Below, piece by piece: positions 17,314 through 26,650 of a stretch of 38,910 nucleotides of DNA. The notes below the pieces were generated by a model. The model had not been told where the DNA came from. It did no database searches and was given only the letters and a program-made list of their open reading frames with translations. The translations under genes were made by a program, and so were the position numbers. This DNA comes from Salinisphaeraceae bacterium (GTDB lineage: Bacteria; Pseudomonadota; Gammaproteobacteria; Nevskiales; Salinisphaeraceae). The stretch spans positions 1 through 38,910 of the forward strand of contig NYTH01000016.1 of NCBI GenBank assembly GCA_002683405.1, written 5' to 3'. Position 1 is the stretch's first letter. Every line of letters begins with the position of its first letter.

Positions 17314-17850
17314 TCAGGGGATGAGTTCGAAAGTGATGTCGCCCAGTTCCCGCTCGCCGCGGGCGCTCAGGGTCGCTGCCTGCTGCGGGGGCCATTGGAA
17401 ATCGATGCGCAGCACTTCCCGCCCGCCAACTTCCCGAGCGGCCTCGACCACGAGCTGGTAATCGCCGGGCGACAGATCGCTCAAGGCGTTGTCTTCGGCG
17501 CTGAACACCAGGGTGTGCTGGCCCGGCCGGCGCGTCGCCCCGGACAGTCCGTCCACCGGCATCTCCAAGCCGCGGCCACTGCGACGCCACCACTGGCGCA
17601 GGTCCTTCAGCCACTTTTCGCCTTCGCCGCCCTTGTGGTCGAGCTGGTACCACACCGCCAGGTTGGCGGCCACGCGATGGCCGTCGCCCTCGATCCAGGC
17701 AGCCACGTACGGCGGGTGGTATTCGGCTACGCCAAGCCGGGGGATTTCTATCCCCAGCCTGGCGGCGGGTGCGGCGATAGCGACCTGCGCGCACAGCGCC
17801 AGGCCGAGCGCAATGAAGCGCGTGCGGTGATTGAACAAGACAGACCTCAT
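17314..17850 (-). CDS. DUF2271 domain periplasmic protein
   Basis: This is a 178-residue protein with a signal peptide ending at AIAA. The mature sequence reads [21 protein letters not shown], then [18 protein letters not shown] and a WWRRSGR region, the hallmarks of DUF2271. These proteins usually occur beside PepSY membrane proteins and TonB receptors. It sits between the PepSY gene and the DUF4198 gene, 20 bp from the latter, in the same operon. The function is unknown; it is probably a periplasmic partner in metal or flavin/heme handling. Confidence 0.85.
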   Translation of the reverse strand: MRSVLFNHRTRFIALGLALCAQVAIAAPAARLGIEIPRLGVAEYHPPYVAAWIEGDGHRVAANLAVWYQLDHKGGEGEKWLKDLRQWWRRSGRGLEMPVDGLSGATRRPGQHTLVFSAEDNALSDLSPGDYQLVVEAAREVGGREVLRIDFQWPPQQAATLSARGERELGDITFELIP

Positions 17851-17878
17851 GAAGACATTGCTGAAACGGTCGCGGTCA

Positions 17879-18559
17879 TCAGTGCACGAAAAACACGAGC
17901 AGAAGCCAGGGCAGGATCAATCCGGCGAGCGTGACCGGCCAGGTCGCCGGCCGATGCCGGGCATGCAGATAGAGCAGCACCAGCCCGGTCCCCGCGAACA
18001 CCAGCGCCGCAAAGGCGAACACATCGATGAACATCCGCCACGCCGGGCCGGTATTACGCCCCTTGTGCAGATCGTTGAGCCAGGCAATCCAGCCTCGATC
18101 GGTGTGCTCGTAGATCACCGACCCGGTCGTCCGGTCAACCGCCAGCCACGCATCGCCGCCCGGCTCGGGCAGCGCGAGATAGACCTCGCTGGCCGAAATA
18201 TCCGCTTCCGCCTGGCTGATGGGCAGCGACCAGTGGTCCGCCAGCCACACACGCAGCGCGGCCGGCAGGGCCTGCTGGCCGGTTTCGGGGAGGCGATCGA
18301 CCGCCGACCGGACCGAAGGCGGCAGTTCGGCCTCTAGTGTAGTGATCGCCGGCGTCGCCGTGATCGACCCGGCGTGGTTCAGGGTGAAGCCGGTAAACGA
18401 GAACAGCAGCAGACCGGCCAGGCAGACGGCAGAACTCACCCAGTGCCATTGATGCAGGCGGCGCAGCCAGACCGCGCGCGGCGGAAAAAGCCAGGCGCGC
18501 GGGCCAGCCGGCCTGCGCCGCGGCACAGCGGCCGCGGGTTGGTGCTCGATACCGCTCAA
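17879..18559 (-). CDS. PepSY-associated transmembrane protein
   Basis: This is a 226-residue inner-membrane protein. An N-terminal [12 protein letters not shown] segment leads into the first transmembrane helix (about 40-60). A periplasmic PepSY-like domain spans roughly 75-175 ([15 protein letters not shown]). Two more helices lie at about 180-203 and 207-226. The ATG overlaps the stop of the TonB receptor gene by 4 bp, so the two are translationally coupled. PepSY_TM proteins in such operons are thought to help ferric-siderophore reduction or release. That is family context, not evidence from this sequence. Confidence 0.85.
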   Translation of the reverse strand: MSGIEHQPAAAVPRRRPAGPRAWLFPPRAVWLRRLHQWHWVSSAVCLAGLLLFSFTGFTLNHAGSITATPAITTLEAELPPSVRSAVDRLPETGQQALPAALRVWLADHWSLPISQAEADISASEVYLALPEPGGDAWLAVDRTTGSVIYEHTDRGWIAWLNDLHKGRNTGPAWRMFIDVFAFAALVFAGTGLVLLYLHARHRPATWPVTLAGLILPWLLLVFFVH

Positions 18560-20883
18560 AACGTCAGCGTGGTGCCAAGACTGTAGCGGCGGCCGTCGAT
18601 GATGCGGCCGTATTCCACGGTGGTCAGATTTTCATCGAAGATGTTGTACACGCCGCCATAAAGGCTCAGATACTCGGTGGCCGCGAAGCGCGCGCCGCCG
18701 TCCACGACCGTATAGCTGGGCGCGGTACCGTCGTCCGGTCCGCCGCGGCCGAAATAGCGCGTGTTGCCCTTGTAGCGCGCGCGTGACCACAGCCGGGTGG
18801 CGGCGTTGGCCTGCCAGGTCAGCGAGACGTTGGCCCGGTGTCGCGGCTGGTTGTTGAGCGGCTCACCCGCGTTGTCGCCCGTCAGCTGTTCGCTGTCGGT
18901 AAAGGTGTAGCTTGTATCCACCCGCAATCTCGGCCCCACGGGGAAACCCATGGATGCTTCAACGCCCTGCAACTCGGCCTCGTCGACATTCATGTACTGG
19001 TACAGGGCCTGGTAGAGCTCGCCCTGGAACGGGCAGTTGTAGAGGAATCCGCCGTTGCCGTCCGGCGTGCGGTCGCAAATGATCGGCTTCTCGATCTTGT
19101 TGTCGTAATCGGTGTGGTAGGCGGTCAGGCTGGCATTCACCCCATTGAAGCCGGTCCAGTACGCGCCCATTTCATAGGCAAGGCTCTCTTCGGGCTTGAG
19201 TTCGGAATTGCCCACATCGCGTCCGCCCGGCAGGCTCGGGCCGCCGCCGCCTTCCAGCCACGCCGAATCCCCTTCCTTCAGATCCGGCGTTCGATAGCCG
19301 GCGCTCACGCCGCCCTTGAGCGTGAATTGCGGCGTGAAACCGTAGACGCCGTACAGCCGCGGCACGAACTCGCTGCCGTAGTTCTCGTCATCCACATAGC
19401 GAAGGCCGGTCGTCAACGCGAAGGCTTCGCCGATGAACCACTCGTGCTCGCCAAACAGCGCCATGTCGTAGCGCTTGAGATCGGACTTGCCCAGCGCGCG
19501 GCTGGGATTGCGGGTTTCCTGCTGCCGGAAATGCGCCCCCAGCGTAACGACCTGCCGACCCAGCGGCACCACGGTGGACGTATCGGCCGAGTAGCGCTCG
19601 TAGGTCGCGTTCTGCGATTTGTTGTCCATGAGCTCGTGCTGCACGTAGCTGGTGGTCCGCATACCGCCGCCCCAGTCGAGGCGGTGCGAAACGGACTGAT
19701 GCTGCCGATTGCGCTCGAGAATGAATTCGTCACCGGTGCGCGCGTCAGTCCCCGTGGAATCCTGGCTGGAATAGCCGGCCTCCACTTCAAGCTGATGAGC
19801 CTGGTTGGGGGTCCAGGCCATCTGCAGCGTGTTGTTCTGCCGCGTGTAATCCTGGTAGGCGCCCTCGATTTCGTCTTCCTCGCGGTCATAGCGTCCGCCG
19901 TAGAACGTCAGGGACAGCCGGTCCTCCACCAGCGGCCCGCTCAGGTAGTACTGCGCGTTGTTGGTGTCACCGCTGCGCGAGTCGTCCTGAATGACGCGGT
20001 CCACGTTCACAGAACCGCCCCACTCTGCCGGTACCGGTCGCGTGATCACGTTGATCACGCCGCCCATGGCATCGGAGCCATACAGCGACGACATGGGTCC
20101 GCGAATCACCTCGATACGCTCGATGGCGGCGGCGGGCGGCAGCCAGCCGTACTCCGATCCGCTGCCATTGCCGTTGTAGTAGCCCTGGCGCGAGCCCTGG
20201 GGAATGCCGTCCACCAGAATCTTGGTGTACTCGGGGTCCCAGCCGCGGATGGAAATTTCCTGGTTGCCGCCGCGCCCGGCGGCGCCGTCGTCCACGTAAA
20301 CACCCGGCACGGCCTGCAGCGCATCGGTCAGATCACGGTAGGAGGTGCCGGCCAGGTCGTCCTGCGTAATGACCGACACACTCGCTGGCGCGCTGGCCAG
20401 GTCCTTGGCCGTGCCGGACGCGGTGGTGGACGTGACGTTGAGCGTGCGAAGTCGCTCGCCACGCGGCGGCGCCCCCACGGCCAGCTGCGGTGCCGATTCG
20501 GCCTGCCCGCCGTCCCCGCCGGCGCGCGTGATTATGATACTGGCCGTATCAATGCGGCCGTTCAGCCCCTGGCCCGCCACCAGACGTTGCAGAGCCTGTT
20601 CGGTGCTCATGACGCCCACCACCGCCGGCGCAGACCGATCGGCCACCAGATCCGGCGCAACCGATAGCGTCAGCCCGGCCTGGCGGGCCAGCGCCCGCAG
20701 CGACTCGGCCAGATCACCGGCCGGCAGGTTATAGGGGCGTACGGTCTGCTCGTCGGTTGCCTCCACCGTGGGCGCTTCCAGCCCCACGGCCGGTTCGGTG
20801 GGCGCGGCCTGCGCCTGCGAACAGGCCAGCATCAGAAGGGCAGCGGCCCATTGGGCGCTTCGCGATAGACAATCCGGAAACAT
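18556..20883 (-). CDS. TonB-dependent receptor with STN signalling domain (FecA/FepA-like)
   Basis: This is a 775-residue outer-membrane receptor. After the signal peptide (to about 27), residues 50-120 form the STN domain (NLPAGDLAESLRALARQAGL), which contacts FecR. The plug spans about 150-280 (QEISIRGWDPEYTKILVDG, then RIEVIRGPMSSLYGSDAMGGVINVITR). The barrel follows to the terminal GTTLTF, ending in the aromatic residue needed for assembly. The barrel shows GNSELKPEESLAYEMG and a two-cysteine extracellular loop (IICDRTPDG, then YNCPF), as in FepA/CirA-type catecholate receptors. The substrate is not certain. It is the third gene of fecI-fecR-receptor, so it probably signals its own induction. 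Confidence 0.9.
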   Translation of the reverse strand: MFPDCLSRSAQWAAALLMLACSQAQAAPTEPAVGLEAPTVEATDEQTVRPYNLPAGDLAESLRALARQAGLTLSVAPDLVADRSAPAVVGVMSTEQALQRLVAGQGLNGRIDTASIIITRAGGDGGQAESAPQLAVGAPPRGERLRTLNVTSTTASGTAKDLASAPASVSVITQDDLAGTSYRDLTDALQAVPGVYVDDGAAGRGGNQEISIRGWDPEYTKILVDGIPQGSRQGYYNGNGSGSEYGWLPPAAAIERIEVIRGPMSSLYGSDAMGGVINVITRPVPAEWGGSVNVDRVIQDDSRSGDTNNAQYYLSGPLVEDRLSLTFYGGRYDREEDEIEGAYQDYTRQNNTLQMAWTPNQAHQLEVEAGYSSQDSTGTDARTGDEFILERNRQHQSVSHRLDWGGGMRTTSYVQHELMDNKSQNATYERYSADTSTVVPLGRQVVTLGAHFRQQETRNPSRALGKSDLKRYDMALFGEHEWFIGEAFALTTGLRYVDDENYGSEFVPRLYGVYGFTPQFTLKGGVSAGYRTPDLKEGDSAWLEGGGGPSLPGGRDVGNSELKPEESLAYEMGAYWTGFNGVNASLTAYHTDYDNKIEKPIICDRTPDGNGGFLYNCPFQGELYQALYQYMNVDEAELQGVEASMGFPVGPRLRVDTSYTFTDSEQLTGDNAGEPLNNQPRHRANVSLTWQANAATRLWSRARYKGNTRYFGRGGPDDGTAPSYTVVDGGARFAATEYLSLYGGVYNIFDENLTTVEYGRIIDGRRYSLGTTLTF

Positions 20884-20928
20884 GGTTCCCCCCGTTTGGC
20901 AAATGGATCAGGTCTGTTTGCCTGTATG

Positions 20929-20962
20929 CCGAACGAGCCGGGGCAACCCCGTAAATTTTTTT
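20929..20962 (-). promoter_or_regulatory. Candidate ECF-sigma (FecI-type) promoter of the TonB receptor
   Basis: On the minus strand an A7-T3 block (20962-20953) is followed 15 bases later by CTCGTTCGG (20937-20929), about 45 bp before the receptor start. The same CTCGTTCGG lies upstream of the second TonB receptor. A FecI-type origin is inferred from location. On the plus strand the same DNA resembles a terminator. Confidence 0.4.
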
Positions 20963-20973
20963 CAGACGCTGCG

Positions 20974-21954
20974 CTACTTCGCGTGCACGGTGACCCACCA
21001 GCCGCTCATGCGATCGACCCGTACCGGCAGCGATTGCTCCAGCGCGCGCAGCGCGGCGTCGGTGTCCGATAGATGGAAAACACCCGTTACCCGCAGCGCC
21101 GCGGCTGTCGCGTCATACCGCAACCAACCGCTTCGCTGGCGACCGATGGCGTCCAGCACATCGCCCAGACGAGCGTTGTCGGCTTCTATCACGCCGTCCA
21201 CCCAGGCGCCCGGCGTGAGCCCGTCGTCCGCCAGCCGCTCGATGCGCCCGGACCGGATGCGCCAGCGCTCACCGGCCGCCGCAACCTGTTGACCACCCGC
21301 CTCGTCTGCCTCGATGGCCACCCGGCCGTGCAGGACAGACAATCCGACCGATCGCTTTTCCCGGCTGATCTCGAAGCGCGTGCCCAGCGCCCGGAAACGG
21401 GTATTCGCGGCATCGATAACCGGCTTGCGGTCTACACTCGCGGCAGATGAATCCACCAGAATCCGGCCGTCTCGCAGCATCAGATGCGGCCGGCCGGCCT
21501 GTACCGAAACGCTTACGGTGGTGGCGGCATCCAGGTGCAGGCTCGTGCCGCCAGCGAGGCGGATCAGGCGGGGCTGATCAACGGCCACCAGCTGTCGCTC
21601 GTAGCGCCCCGTTGATGCCGGCAGCAGCAGGCTGAGCAGGCCCGCGAGCAGAAGAACAACACCGATGGCGCTCCCCACGGCCGCGCGCGAACGCATGCGC
21701 CTGCCTCGTGCCGTCCGCTGCAGCGCACTGGAGGCTGCCCGCGACCCGGTCCGGGCCATCGAAAATTCCTGCTCCACCGCCTGAACGCGACGCCACGCGG
21801 ACCGGTTGGCCTCGCTCTGCTCCAGCCAGTGCTCAAGCGCGTCGTGATCAGCCCTGACCGCGGTGCCCGAACCGAGCACCACCGCCCAGTGAAACGCCCT
21901 GTCCAGAACGGACTCGGGGATATCGTTCGCGACCGAACTCGCCCGCATACGCAT
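20974..21954 (-). CDS. FecR-type anti-sigma factor / sigma regulator
   Basis: This is a 326-residue protein from ATG 21954, which overlaps the sigma gene's TGA by one base (TGATG); a longer open frame to 21978 is less likely. The N-terminal cytoplasmic domain (ALEHWLEQSEANRSAWRRV) binds the sigma factor. One transmembrane helix lies at about 90-115 (GVVLLLAGLLSLLLPAS). The periplasmic FecR domain includes LIRLAGGTSLHLDAATT and TRFRALGTRFEI, and a C-terminal STN-like part (RLGDVLDAIGRQ) contacts the receptor's signalling domain. It transmits receptor occupancy to the FecI-type sigma encoded just upstream. Confidence 0.92.
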   Translation of the reverse strand: MRMRASSVANDIPESVLDRAFHWAVVLGSGTAVRADHDALEHWLEQSEANRSAWRRVQAVEQEFSMARTGSRAASSALQRTARGRRMRSRAAVGSAIGVVLLLAGLLSLLLPASTGRYERQLVAVDQPRLIRLAGGTSLHLDAATTVSVSVQAGRPHLMLRDGRILVDSSAASVDRKPVIDAANTRFRALGTRFEISREKRSVGLSVLHGRVAIEADEAGGQQVAAAGERWRIRSGRIERLADDGLTPGAWVDGVIEADNARLGDVLDAIGRQRSGWLRYDATAAALRVTGVFHLSDTDAALRALEQSLPVRVDRMSGWWVTVHAK

Positions 21955-22454
21955 CAGCCCAGCAGCACTTCGTAGCAATGACGCAGCGCCCGCGCCATAT
22001 CCTTTTCGACGGTGCTCAGCGACACCTTCAACCGGCGCGCAATCGCGGGATGGCTGCAGCCGTCCAGCCGGGACAGCAGGAAGACCTGTCGGGCCCGCGG
22101 CTTGAGACCGTCGAGCAGCGCATCGATGCGGGCCAGTGCGTCCAGGATCAGGACCTGCTCTTCGGCCGGCGGTGCACTGGCCTCCGGCTCGAGCGCCAGC
22201 GCTTCCAGCCAGGCCTGCTCCAGCGCGCGGCGCCGCCGATGGTCAATCAGCAGGCCGTGCGCTATCCGGGCGAGGTAGGCGCGGGGTTCGTTCATGGAGG
22301 GCAGCACGGGCTTGCCCAGCAGCCGCACGAAAACATCCTGCGTCAGGTCGGCCGCCGTCTCCGTACAGCCCGAGCGCCGGTACAGCAAACGCCGCAGCCA
22401 GGAGCTGTGGTCGCCGTAGAGTTCATCCAGTCCGGGTTGCGCGGAAACAAGCAT
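21954..22454 (-). CDS. FecI-type ECF sigma factor
   Basis: This is a 166-residue sigma factor from ATG 22454 (MLVSAQPGLDELYGDHSSWL). The open frame extends to TTG 22523, but that stretch carries the Fur box and promoter, so the inner ATG is preferred. Region 2 is at about 10-80 (AADLTQDVFVRLL) and region 4 at about 105-160 (LKPRARQVFLLSRLDGCSHPAIA, then VSLSTVEKDMARAL). It directs RNA polymerase to the downstream receptor operon when FecR signals. It is translationally coupled to fecR. Confidence 0.9.
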   Translation of the reverse strand: MLVSAQPGLDELYGDHSSWLRRLLYRRSGCTETAADLTQDVFVRLLGKPVLPSMNEPRAYLARIAHGLLIDHRRRRALEQAWLEALALEPEASAPPAEEQVLILDALARIDALLDGLKPRARQVFLLSRLDGCSHPAIARRLKVSLSTVEKDMARALRHCYEVLLG

Positions 22455-22494
22455 GGGATCGGCCGGCTCGTGCAGCGGTGAAAACCTGCCGCCC

Positions 22495-22523
22495 AGAATA
22501 ATCTGAATGAGAAAGATTCGCAA
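22495..22523 (-). promoter_or_regulatory. Fur-controlled promoter of the first fecI
   Basis: On the minus strand TTGCGA (22523-22518) and TATTCT (22500-22495) are spaced by 17 bases. The plus-strand 15-mer TGAGAAA-G-ATTCGCA (22508-22522) matches the Fur 7-1-7 consensus TGAGAAT-N-ATTCTCA at 12 of 14 positions and overlaps the -35 and spacer. This predicts repression by Fur-Fe2+. Confidence 0.65.
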
Positions 22524-22588
22524 TCGTATCCTTAATCGTCGCCGCTCAGCCCTGCTCCCGCCAGCACAACCTTGCGGTCGATCCGCCG

Positions 22589-23473
22589 CTACCTCACATC
22601 GCCCGCAAGCCGCATGAAGGCATCGATATGACGACTGCGGCGCTCGGCGCTTCGCACCCCCAGATGAATCTGCTTGTCGATACCGGCGGCACCCAGCCGG
22701 ATGGCGGCAAGCGGCAATTCGCCGGCGTATTCATCCACGAGCCACCGCGGGAGCGCCGCCACGCCCCGTCCGGCGGCCACCATCTGCAGCATGATGTCGG
22801 TGGACTCGATGGTCTTGTGCCGGCGCGGCTGCACGCCCGCCGGGCCAAGCAGGTGGGTGAAGATGTCCAGGCGAGACGGCTCCACGGGGTAGGACAGCAG
22901 CGCCTCGCCGGCCAGATCGGCGGCGGCCACCTCGTCGCGCCCGGCCAGCGGGGGATCGCGGGCCACGGCCAGCACCTGCTCGTAGTCGAACACGGGCTCG
23001 AAGACCACGCCCTTGCGCGCCAGCGGGTCGGGCGTGACCAGCATGTCGATCTCGTGGTTGTACAGCGCGGCCATGCCGCCGAACTGAAACTGCTGGATCA
23101 CGTCGATATCAATGCCCGGCCACTGCGACAGGTAGGGGTCGACCACCTTGAGCAGCCACCGGTAGCAGGGATGACATTCCATACCGATACGCAGAGCGCC
23201 TTCCTCGCCGCGGGCGAATCCGCCAAGTTTTTCGTCCAGCCTTTCCAGCTGCGGCAGCAGCCGGTTGGCGGCGGCCAGCAGATAGTCGCCCGCGGGGGTC
23301 AGCCGAATGCCGCGGCCCTCGCGCGTCCAGAGCCGGGTGCCGATGCGCTGCTCCAGCCGACGCATGCTGTGGCTGACCGCCGACTGCGTCAGGTGCAGGC
23401 TTGTGGCGGCCGCCGTCAGCGAGCCTTCCTGTTCGATCCGGCGAAGAATATCGAGGTGAATTCGCTCGATCAT
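22589..23473 (-). CDS. metR: LysR-type regulator MetR
   Basis: This is a 294-residue protein. The N-terminal winged HTH (about 3-62) reads HLDILRRIEQEGSLTAAATS then LTQSAVSHSMRRLEQRIG, very close to MetR. The C-terminal effector domain (about 90-290) includes GMECHPCYRWLLKVVDPY, characteristic of the homocysteine-sensing MetR family. It is divergent from metE with about 120 bp between the starts, the standard arrangement in which MetR with homocysteine activates metE. Confidence 0.92.
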   Translation of the reverse strand: MIERIHLDILRRIEQEGSLTAAATSLHLTQSAVSHSMRRLEQRIGTRLWTREGRGIRLTPAGDYLLAAANRLLPQLERLDEKLGGFARGEEGALRIGMECHPCYRWLLKVVDPYLSQWPGIDIDVIQQFQFGGMAALYNHEIDMLVTPDPLARKGVVFEPVFDYEQVLAVARDPPLAGRDEVAAADLAGEALLSYPVEPSRLDIFTHLLGPAGVQPRRHKTIESTDIMLQMVAAGRGVAALPRWLVDEYAGELPLAAIRLGAAGIDKQIHLGVRSAERRSRHIDAFMRLAGDVR

Positions 23474-23595
23474 GGCATCGGTCCAGGCTTACATGTCACA
23501 TATTCATCTATCAATTATAAATTACCATTTTTATTCATTGATTGAGCGCCATACAGTCTCGCCCGGTATTCCACCCCAACACCGGAGACACGCGC
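23474..23595. promoter_or_regulatory. metR-metE divergent control region
   Basis: This is an AT-rich stretch with TATAAA near 23514 and ATTCAT-type half-sites at about 23503 and 23534. I do not find a perfect TGAA-N5-TTCA MetR box. No riboswitch fold is evident. Confidence 0.5.
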
Positions 23596-25875
23596 ATGGC
23601 GCAGACGCACAACCTCGGATTTCCCCGAATCGGACCCCGCCGCGAACTCAAATTTGCCGTGGAGGCCTACTGGAAAGGCGAAGCCGGCGCGAACGACCTG
23701 CTGGCCGTCGCCCGTGATCTGCGCGCCGCCAACTGGCAGCATCAGGCCGCGCTGGACTATGTGCCGGTGGGCGACTTCTCCCTCTACGATCATCTCCTGG
23801 ACACCAGCTTCCTGCTGGGCCACCTGCCCGACCGCGTGGCGCGGCTGGACGGCAGCCGCCTGGACAACTACTTCCGCGTGGCCCGCGGGCGCTCGGCCGG
23901 CGACAGCGACGCCCACGCCGTGCGCGCCGGAGAAATGACCAAGTGGTTCGATACCAACTACCACTACATCGTGCCGGAGGTGGATGCCGATACGCAGTTC
24001 TCGCTGGATGCCGATGAACTGCTGGCGCAGCTGGCTGAAGCCAAGCAGGCCGGCGTCACCCCCAAGCCGGTGCTGGTGGGCCCGGTCACCTATCTGTGGC
24101 TGAGCAAATCCCGGGACGAAAGCGACCGTCTGGACCTGCTCGACCGCATCCTGCCGGTGTACCGCGAACTGCTCGACACCCTTGCCGCACAGGGCGTCGA
24201 CTGGGTCCAGATGGACGAGCCGGCGCTGGTCACCGACCTGGACGCCGACTGGCGACAGGCCTTCGAAGCCGCCTATCAGTCCCTGGGCGCCGCGCCGCTG
24301 AAGATTCTGCTGACCAGCTACTTCGGCCCGCTGGCCGACAACGCCGAGCTGGCCGCCGGGCTGCCCGTGGCCGGCCTGCACGTGGACACCGTGCTTGGCA
24401 ACGACGACATCGAATCACTGGCCGATACGCTGGGCGAAGATCGGGTACTGTCCCTGGGCGTCATCGCCGGGCGCAACATCTGGAAGGCCGACCTGAGCGA
24501 GCTGGCCGACCGGCTGCAGCCGCTGGCCGACCGGCTGGGCGACCGCCTGTGGCTGGCGCCGAGCTGTTCGCTGCTGCACGTACCCGTGGACCTGGACACC
24601 GAGACCGAACTCGACCCCGAAATAAGAAACTGGCTGGCCTTCGCCCTGCAGAAGCTGGACGAACTGCGTGTGCTGGCACGCGCACTGAACGACGGCCGCG
24701 ACGCGGTCAGGGCCGATCTGGAGGCCAACGCCGAAGCCGTTGCCTCGCGCCGTGCGTCCCGCCGTGTGGACAACCCCGAGGTGAAGCAGGCCGCGGCCGC
24801 GATTACCCCGGATATGGGCAAGCGCCACAGCCCCTACGCCGAGCGGGCGAAAAAGCAGCGCGCCCATCTGGCGCTGCCGCTCTACCCGACCACTACCATC
24901 GGCTCCTTCCCGCAGACGAAAGATATCCGCAAGGCCCGTCTGGCGCACAAGCGCGGCCGGATGAACACCGAAGAATACGCCGAACGCATGAAGGCGGAGA
25001 TTCGGCATTCAGTGCGCGAGCAGGAAAAGCTGGGCCTGGACGTCCTCGTGCACGGCGAGCCCGAGCGCAACGACATGGTCGAATACTTTGGCGAACAGCT
25101 CGAGGGCTATGTCTTCTCCCGGCACGGCTGGGTGCAGTCCTACGGCTCGCGCTGCGTGAAGCCGCCCATCCTGTTCGGCGACATCAAGCGGCCCAAAGCA
25201 ATGACCGTGGACTGGATCACCTACGCGCAGTCGCTGACCGACAAGCCCATGAAGGGCATGCTTACCGGCCCGGTGACGATCCTCAACTGGTCCTTCGTGC
25301 GCGACGACCAGCGGGAGTCCGAAACCTGCATGCAGCTGGCCCTGGCCATCCGCGGCGAGGTGCTCGACCTGGAGGCCGCCGGCGTAAACATCATCCAGAT
25401 CGACGAAGCCGCCCTGCGCGAGGGGCTGCCGCTGCGCCGCTCGCGCTGGCAGGAGTACCTGGACTGGGCCGTCGAAGCCTTCCGCGTCACCGCCAACGGC
25501 GTGGCCGACGAAACCCAGATACACACCCACATGTGCTACTCGGAGTTCAACGACATCATCGAGGCCATCGCGCACATGGACGCCGACGTCATCACCATCG
25601 AGACCTCGCGCTCCAACATGGAGCTGCTGGATGTGTTCGACCGCTTTGCCTATCCCAACGAGATCGGCCCCGGCGTCTACGACATCCACTCGCCCAACGT
25701 GCCGGACCCCGATCAGGTGGTGAAACTCATGAGCCAGGCGGCCCGTCGCATTCCCGGGGAGCGGCTCTGGGTAAACCCCGACTGTGGCCTGAAGACCCGA
25801 CAGTGGGCCGAGGTGTCGCCTGCCCTGAAAAATATGGTGGCTGCCGCGCGGACGCTTCGAGACAGAGCTGCCTGA
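23596..25875 (+). CDS. metE: Cobalamin-independent methionine synthase
   Basis: This is a 759-residue protein, the normal MetE length. The ATG 23596 ([19 protein letters not shown]) follows CGGAGA; an upstream in-frame start is unlikely. The two barrel domains are complete. The zinc ligands are H645 and C647 ([13 protein letters not shown]), E669 ([10 protein letters not shown]) and C730 (NPDCGLKTR), the exact spacing of E. coli MetE. The enzyme transfers the methyl group from 5-methyltetrahydropteroyl-polyglutamate to homocysteine. It is divergent from metR and followed by a strong terminator. Confidence 0.97.
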   Translation: MAQTHNLGFPRIGPRRELKFAVEAYWKGEAGANDLLAVARDLRAANWQHQAALDYVPVGDFSLYDHLLDTSFLLGHLPDRVARLDGSRLDNYFRVARGRSAGDSDAHAVRAGEMTKWFDTNYHYIVPEVDADTQFSLDADELLAQLAEAKQAGVTPKPVLVGPVTYLWLSKSRDESDRLDLLDRILPVYRELLDTLAAQGVDWVQMDEPALVTDLDADWRQAFEAAYQSLGAAPLKILLTSYFGPLADNAELAAGLPVAGLHVDTVLGNDDIESLADTLGEDRVLSLGVIAGRNIWKADLSELADRLQPLADRLGDRLWLAPSCSLLHVPVDLDTETELDPEIRNWLAFALQKLDELRVLARALNDGRDAVRADLEANAEAVASRRASRRVDNPEVKQAAAAITPDMGKRHSPYAERAKKQRAHLALPLYPTTTIGSFPQTKDIRKARLAHKRGRMNTEEYAERMKAEIRHSVREQEKLGLDVLVHGEPERNDMVEYFGEQLEGYVFSRHGWVQSYGSRCVKPPILFGDIKRPKAMTVDWITYAQSLTDKPMKGMLTGPVTILNWSFVRDDQRESETCMQLALAIRGEVLDLEAAGVNIIQIDEAALREGLPLRRSRWQEYLDWAVEAFRVTANGVADETQIHTHMCYSEFNDIIEAIAHMDADVITIETSRSNMELLDVFDRFAYPNEIGPGVYDIHSPNVPDPDQVVKLMSQAARRIPGERLWVNPDCGLKTRQWAEVSPALKNMVAAARTLRDRAA

Positions 25876-25910
25876 TCGCGGCAAAAACCCCGCGTCGAGA
25901 AGCGGCATGG

Positions 25911-25950
25911 AAAACCCCGGCGGCGTTCGGCTGTCGGGGTTTTTTGTTTT
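25911..25950 (+). terminator. Rho-independent terminator of metE
   Basis: AAAACCCCG and CGGGGTTTT form the stem around an internal loop with further GC pairing (GGC-GTTCG-GCT). A T6 and a further T-rich run follow. It lies 36 bp after the metE stop. Confidence 0.85.
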
Positions 25951-26055
25951 TGCAGCGGGCGTGCCTCCAGAACTCGGCAACCCTGCCTACATGCGATGCA
26001 AGCCTCCGCCGGGATCGGTTGCCCATCTTTGACCAATCCCAGAGCAAACCGGGAA

Positions 26056-26098
26056 TTGCGACCGTGAAATCGCCTCTATAGAATGAGAATAATTGTTA
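26056..26098 (+). promoter_or_regulatory. Fur-controlled promoter of the second fecI
   Basis: TTGCGA (26056-26061) and TAGAAT (26079-26084) are spaced by 17 bases. TGAGAAT-A-ATTGTTA (26084-26098) is a strong Fur box at and just after the -10. The -35 hexamer is identical to that of the first fecI promoter. Confidence 0.75.
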
Positions 26099-26136
26099 TT
26101 TAGATTTTGCGATTGTTCGTCGCGCCGGGGGATTGC

Positions 26137-26646
26137 ATGTATAGCGCCGATCACAGCCTTTGCCCTGCGCTGTACCAAGACAACCATCAATGGCTGACCG
26201 GCTGGCTGCGCCGGCGTCTGGACTGTCATCACACTGCCGAGGATCTGGCGCACGACACCTTCCTGCGGCTGATCACGCGCGGCAAGCCGAATAATCAGTT
26301 CGGCCGCGAGCCGCGCGCCCTGCTCACTCACATCGCCAAGGGTCTGATGATCGATCGCTGGCGGCGTCAGGATGTGGAGCGTGCCTATCTGGAGGCCCTG
26401 GCGCAGGTGCCGGATGCGCAGGCGCCCTCCGAGGAAGCGCGTCTGGTCATCATCGAAACGCTGGTCCGCATCGACGCCATGCTCTGCCGTATGCCGGCCA
26501 AGACCCGCCGGATGTTTCTGCTGGCCCAGCTCGGAGGCTGCACGCTGCAACAGATATCGCAGCGCACCGACACCCCGGTGATCACCGTTCGCCGGCATAT
26601 CCGCAAGGCGCTGGTGGCCTGTATGGTTATCGTCGAGCAGGGCTGA
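26137..26646 (+). CDS. FecI-type ECF sigma factor (second copy)
   Basis: This is a 169-residue protein from ATG 26137, after a GGGGG-type ribosome binding site; the frame is open 30 bases further upstream. Region 2 includes TAEDLAHDTFLRLI and region 4 includes MPAKTRRMFLLAQLGGCTLQQIS then ITVRRHIRKAL. It is clearly related to, but distinct from, the sigma factor at 21954-22454. Four bases separate it from fecR. It probably controls the siderophore receptor at 29133, although the intervening toxin-antitoxin genes break the usual arrangement. Confidence 0.92.
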   Translation: MYSADHSLCPALYQDNHQWLTGWLRRRLDCHHTAEDLAHDTFLRLITRGKPNNQFGREPRALLTHIAKGLMIDRWRRQDVERAYLEALAQVPDAQAPSEEARLVIIETLVRIDAMLCRMPAKTRRMFLLAQLGGCTLQQISQRTDTPVITVRRHIRKALVACMVIVEQG

Positions 26647-26650
26647 CCGT

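Noticed and set aside
18838-20667. 609-codon frame antisense to the first TonB receptor
   Set aside because: The receptor frame has signal peptide, STN, plug and barrel; the antisense frame has nothing recognisable.
20800-20883. Lipoprotein signal (LMLAC) in the TonB receptor
   Set aside because: TonB receptors are not lipoproteins, and the sequence continues to a normal AQA cleavage site.
20939-20962. Plus-strand intrinsic terminator (CGGGG-CAA-CCCCG followed by T7)
   Set aside because: No plus-strand gene ends here. On the minus strand it is more likely part of the receptor promoter, although the hairpin is real.
23474-23595. Cobalamin or SAM riboswitch upstream of metE
   Set aside because: The leader is too short and lacks the conserved boxes; MetR control explains the arrangement.
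24096-26081. Long same-strand open frame inside and past metE
   Set aside because: It is arginine-rich out-of-frame translation of metE, and metE itself has all its zinc ligands in frame.
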